Translations under genes and position numbers: made by a program
Source: Leptolyngbya sp. SIO4C1
GTDB lineage: Bacteria > Cyanobacteriota > Cyanobacteriia > Phormidesmidales > Phormidesmidaceae
Direction: 5' to 3'
DNA: 13,456 nucleotides
Assembly (NCBI GenBank): GCA_010671975.1
Contig: JAAHIA010000093.1
Coordinates: 1 to 13,456 of the forward strand
Shown here: one piece after another, positions 11,145 to 13,456 of the stretch
Layout: each line of letters begins with the position of its first letter
Numbering within the stretch: the first letter of the stretch is position 1
Notes under the pieces: model-generated
Seen by the model: only the letters and a program-made list of their open reading frames with translations
Database searches by the model: none
Told to the model about the DNA's origin: nothing

Positions 11145-13456
11145 CTAGCGATTCATCAGCTGCTGCTTCAGTCGCTCAATTCGGTTTAGCAGGCTTTCAT
11201 TCGAGAGGCGAGCGCTTAGCCGCTCTACTAGCAGCGGAAACGCGAGCGGCGACGGCCGCTTGGTCGTCTGCCATCGCAGCGAGAGCTGACGCAGGCGCGC
11301 TAGGGTTTGCTGCAGCCGATGCGACTCAAGCTGTCGGTCAATCACTTCGCGCTCAGCCTGCTTCAGCAGCAGATTCTCTGGTTCATATTTTGAGAACACC
11401 TCGTAAATTAGCCCGGCGCTAATCTGCAGCTGACTCGCCGTCTTGCGCGAGCTAGGATAGCCCTTAAACACGAGCCCAGCCACCTGGACAATGCCGCGAA
11501 ATCGCCGCTGGACGAGTTCGGCAATATTCAGGCTGGCTTTGATATCGGCTGCCAGCGTCTGAGTGGAGAAAAACTCGTCTGAAAAGAGCGTTTGAAACGG
11601 GTAACCCTTAGGCGCTAGCAGCTCAAAGCCATAGTCATTGACTGACACGGTAAAGGTAGCTGCCTGCTGCTGCGAAAAGCGATAGGCCCAGAGAAACCCT
11701 AGCCCTTCGTGCACAAATTTGCCTTCAAACGGAAACACATAGAGATGCTGCCCTTCGCGGCTTTTCCAGGTTTCAATCAGCAGCTCATCGGCGGTTGGCA
11801 GGTGCGAAATCCGATCTTGAGCAGCCAAAATTGGCATAATACAGGCCACCTCTTCGCTGATGCCGCCGCTGTCTTTCACCTGATTTAGCTCTGCTCGCAG
11901 CTGCTGGCTCAGACAGGCGGAGATTGCCAAGCTGCCGCCCACCCAAACCGGCACTACCGTCGATTTCTTAGCGGTCGCTTTGACATAGAGCACCATATCC
12001 TTCATTTGGAAGACTTCTAGCTGACGGCCGGCAAAGAAGAACACATCGCCCGGCTTCAGCCGCGAGACAAAGCTTTCATCTACGGTGCCAATCCGCTTGC
12101 GCGTGGTAAACACGATGCGAATCTGCTGGTTGCCGGTGATGGTGCCAATGCTCATGCGGTGCATGCGGGCAATCTGAGCGGTGGAAATTTTGTAGCGATC
12201 GCCCGCCTTCACAATTTTGTGATAGCGCGAGTAGGCAGTCAGACACTGTCCGCCAGTTTCTAAAAAGGCCAGCAGCCAGGCAAAATCATCGTCGCTCAGC
12301 GTGGCATAGGCGATCGTTTGGCGAATCGTCGCCAGCGTTTCTGCTGGGACAAAGCCGTCGCCGCAGGCCAGCGTCACTAAATGCTGTAGCAGCACGTCGT
12401 AGGCCAGCGTCAAAGGCGATCGCGACTCGATGGCGCCCGCTGCCAGCCCGCGTCGAAAGGCAGCAATCTCCAGCAGTTCTAGCGCATTCGTGGGTAGAAA
12501 AAACACTTCGGACGTGCCTTCTGGCACATGTGCCGAGCGGCCCGCCCGCTGCAGCAGCCGCGCCAGGTTCTTAGCGCTGCCAATTTGCACGACGCGCTCG
12601 ACCGGCTGAAAGTCAACGCCGAGATCCAGCGAGGAGGTGCACACGACCCACTTGATCGCGCCCGACTTCAGCCCGGCCTCAATCGCCTGCCGTTCACCAA
12701 AGTCAATCGAACCGTGGTGCAGCGCTAGCTTTTCGGCCTGCTCGTCGATCGCAAACGCAAGCGCCTGGTACCAGCGTTCGGCCTGCGATCGCGTATTGGT
12801 AAAAATCAGGGTCGATTTTTCAATGTCTAGCGCCGCCACCAGATCCTCAAACATGCGCAGTCCTAAATGCCCAGCCCAGGGAAAGCTATCGACCGACTCG
12901 GGCAAAATGCTTTTGATGACGGTCTCGCGCTGCAGGTTGGACTGAATAATGACTGGCTCAGCCCCTAGGCCAACTGCCGTCTGCGCGGCTTCGCCCAGGT
13001 TGCCGAGCGTGGCTGAAACCGCCCAGGTCTTGAGCTGCGGCTGCAGCTGTCGCAGCTGCGACAGGCAGAGCTCGGTCTGGGTGCCGCGCTTGGTGCTTAT
13101 GAGCTCGTGCCACTCGTCTAAAATCACCGCCTGCAGCGCCCCAAACCGCTTAGCCGAATCTACATAGGAGAGCAGCACCGACAGCGACTCCGGCGTGGTA
13201 ATCAAAATATCGGGCATAGATTTTATCTGCCGCGTCTTTTGCGACGATTTGGTATCGCCGGTGCGCGACTCGACCCGCAGCTGCCAGCTCATCTCCTCTA
13301 TTGGCCGCTGAATAGACGCTTCGATATCGCGTGAGAGCGCCCGCAGCGGCGTCACGTAGAGCAGCTTGAGTCCCTTCTGCACAGGCCCTGCTAACATCTG
13401 CGCAATCGGACCCATCACCGAGGCATAGGTCTTACCCGAGCCGGTCGGCACCTGAA
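11145..13456 (-). CDS. Ligase-associated DExH-box helicase (Lhr-like), N-terminus beyond the window
   Basis: An ATP-dependent superfamily 2 nucleic acid helicase of the Lhr-like, ligase-associated type. The frame runs off the window edge at 13456, so about 770 residues are visible and the start is missing; the first visible residues enter the Walker A motif, so perhaps 30-50 residues are absent. Counting from the Val at 13451, motifs are PTGSGKT at 2-8, TPLRALSRD at 34-42, TTPESL at 85-90, DEWH at 112-115, SATLGN at 146-151, FTNTRSQAERW at 217-227, LHHGS at 244-248, and DLGVDFQPVERVVQIGSAKN followed by QRAGRSAH at 301-308. The long C-terminal half (from about 400) corresponds to the DEAD-associated/Lhr core region and ends in a basic, leucine-rich helix. 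It is followed by pdeM on the same strand, the usual pairing for this family. It probably remodels DNA or RNA-DNA duplexes during repair. Confidence 0.93.
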   Translation of the reverse strand, partial: QVPTGSGKTYASVMGPIAQMLAGPVQKGLKLLYVTPLRALSRDIEASIQRPIEEMSWQLRVESRTGDTKSSQKTRQIKSMPDILITTPESLSVLLSYVDSAKRFGALQAVILDEWHELISTKRGTQTELCLSQLRQLQPQLKTWAVSATLGNLGEAAQTAVGLGAEPVIIQSNLQRETVIKSILPESVDSFPWAGHLGLRMFEDLVAALDIEKSTLIFTNTRSQAERWYQALAFAIDEQAEKLALHHGSIDFGERQAIEAGLKSGAIKWVVCTSSLDLGVDFQPVERVVQIGSAKNLARLLQRAGRSAHVPEGTSEVFFLPTNALELLEIAAFRRGLAAGAIESRSPLTLAYDVLLQHLVTLACGDGFVPAETLATIRQTIAYATLSDDDFAWLLAFLETGGQCLTAYSRYHKIVKAGDRYKISTAQIARMHRMSIGTITGNQQIRIVFTTRKRIGTVDESFVSRLKPGDVFFFAGRQLEVFQMKDMVLYVKATAKKSTVVPVWVGGSLAISACLSQQLRAELNQVKDSGGISEEVACIMPILAAQDRISHLPTADELLIETWKSREGQHLYVFPFEGKFVHEGLGFLWAYRFSQQQAATFTVSVNDYGFELLAPKGYPFQTLFSDEFFSTQTLAADIKASLNIAELVQRRFRGIVQVAGLVFKGYPSSRKTASQLQISAGLIYEVFSKYEPENLLLKQAEREVIDRQLESHRLQQTLARLRQLSLRWQTTKRPSPLAFPLLVERLSARLSNESLLNRIERLKQQLMNR

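Overview
The window reads as chromosomal DNA from a cyanobacterium. It holds at least a dozen copies of the octamer GCGATCGC (for example at 473, 2783, 3083, 3509, 3754, 4607, 5710, 5750, 9877, 10770, 12195, 12416 and 12785), the HIP1 palindrome typical of cyanobacterial genomes. It also encodes an IctB-family protein, which is characteristic of cyanobacteria, and a GlgB of cyanobacterial type. I cannot name the genus. I see no tRNA, rRNA, CRISPR array, transposase, integrase or phage gene, so this looks like ordinary core genome.

Layout. Positions 1-4752 are a tight minus-strand run, in transcription order ictB (3346-4752), an alpha/beta hydrolase (2471-3349), gcvT (1384-2466), gcvH (880-1272) and the 5' part of gcvP (1-774, leaving the window). 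The stop and start overlap between ictB and the hydrolase, and only 4 bases separate the hydrolase from gcvT, so the first three are probably co-transcribed. Gaps of about 110 bases precede gcvH and gcvP. Together the gcv genes give the T, H and P proteins of glycine decarboxylase, which handles photorespiratory glycine; ictB is linked to inorganic carbon accumulation.

Divergent from ictB is a plus-strand metallophosphoesterase (4917-6110) with a Tat-type lipoprotein signal. A four-unit 8-bp tandem repeat lies inside its coding sequence. It converges on glgB (6142-8460, minus), the glycogen branching enzyme. Positions 8461-9402 hold a small exported protein of unknown function (minus, about 109 aa) and unusually dense short repeats and dyads. 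A plus-strand exported PPC-TPR protein (9403-10191) follows, ending in a stem-loop and a good intrinsic terminator.

Positions 10394-13456 (minus) hold a DExH helicase, truncated at its N-terminus by the window edge, followed by a PdeM-type metallophosphoesterase. This pair belongs to the predicted ligase-associated DNA damage response set. The ligase and exonuclease of that set are not in the window; they could lie upstream of the helicase or elsewhere.

I did not find a clearly new multi-gene system. The observations most worth checking are the frame-sensitive 8-bp repeat in the lipoprotein phosphoesterase, the ictB-hydrolase-gcvTHP linkage, and the repeat-rich region around the small exported protein.
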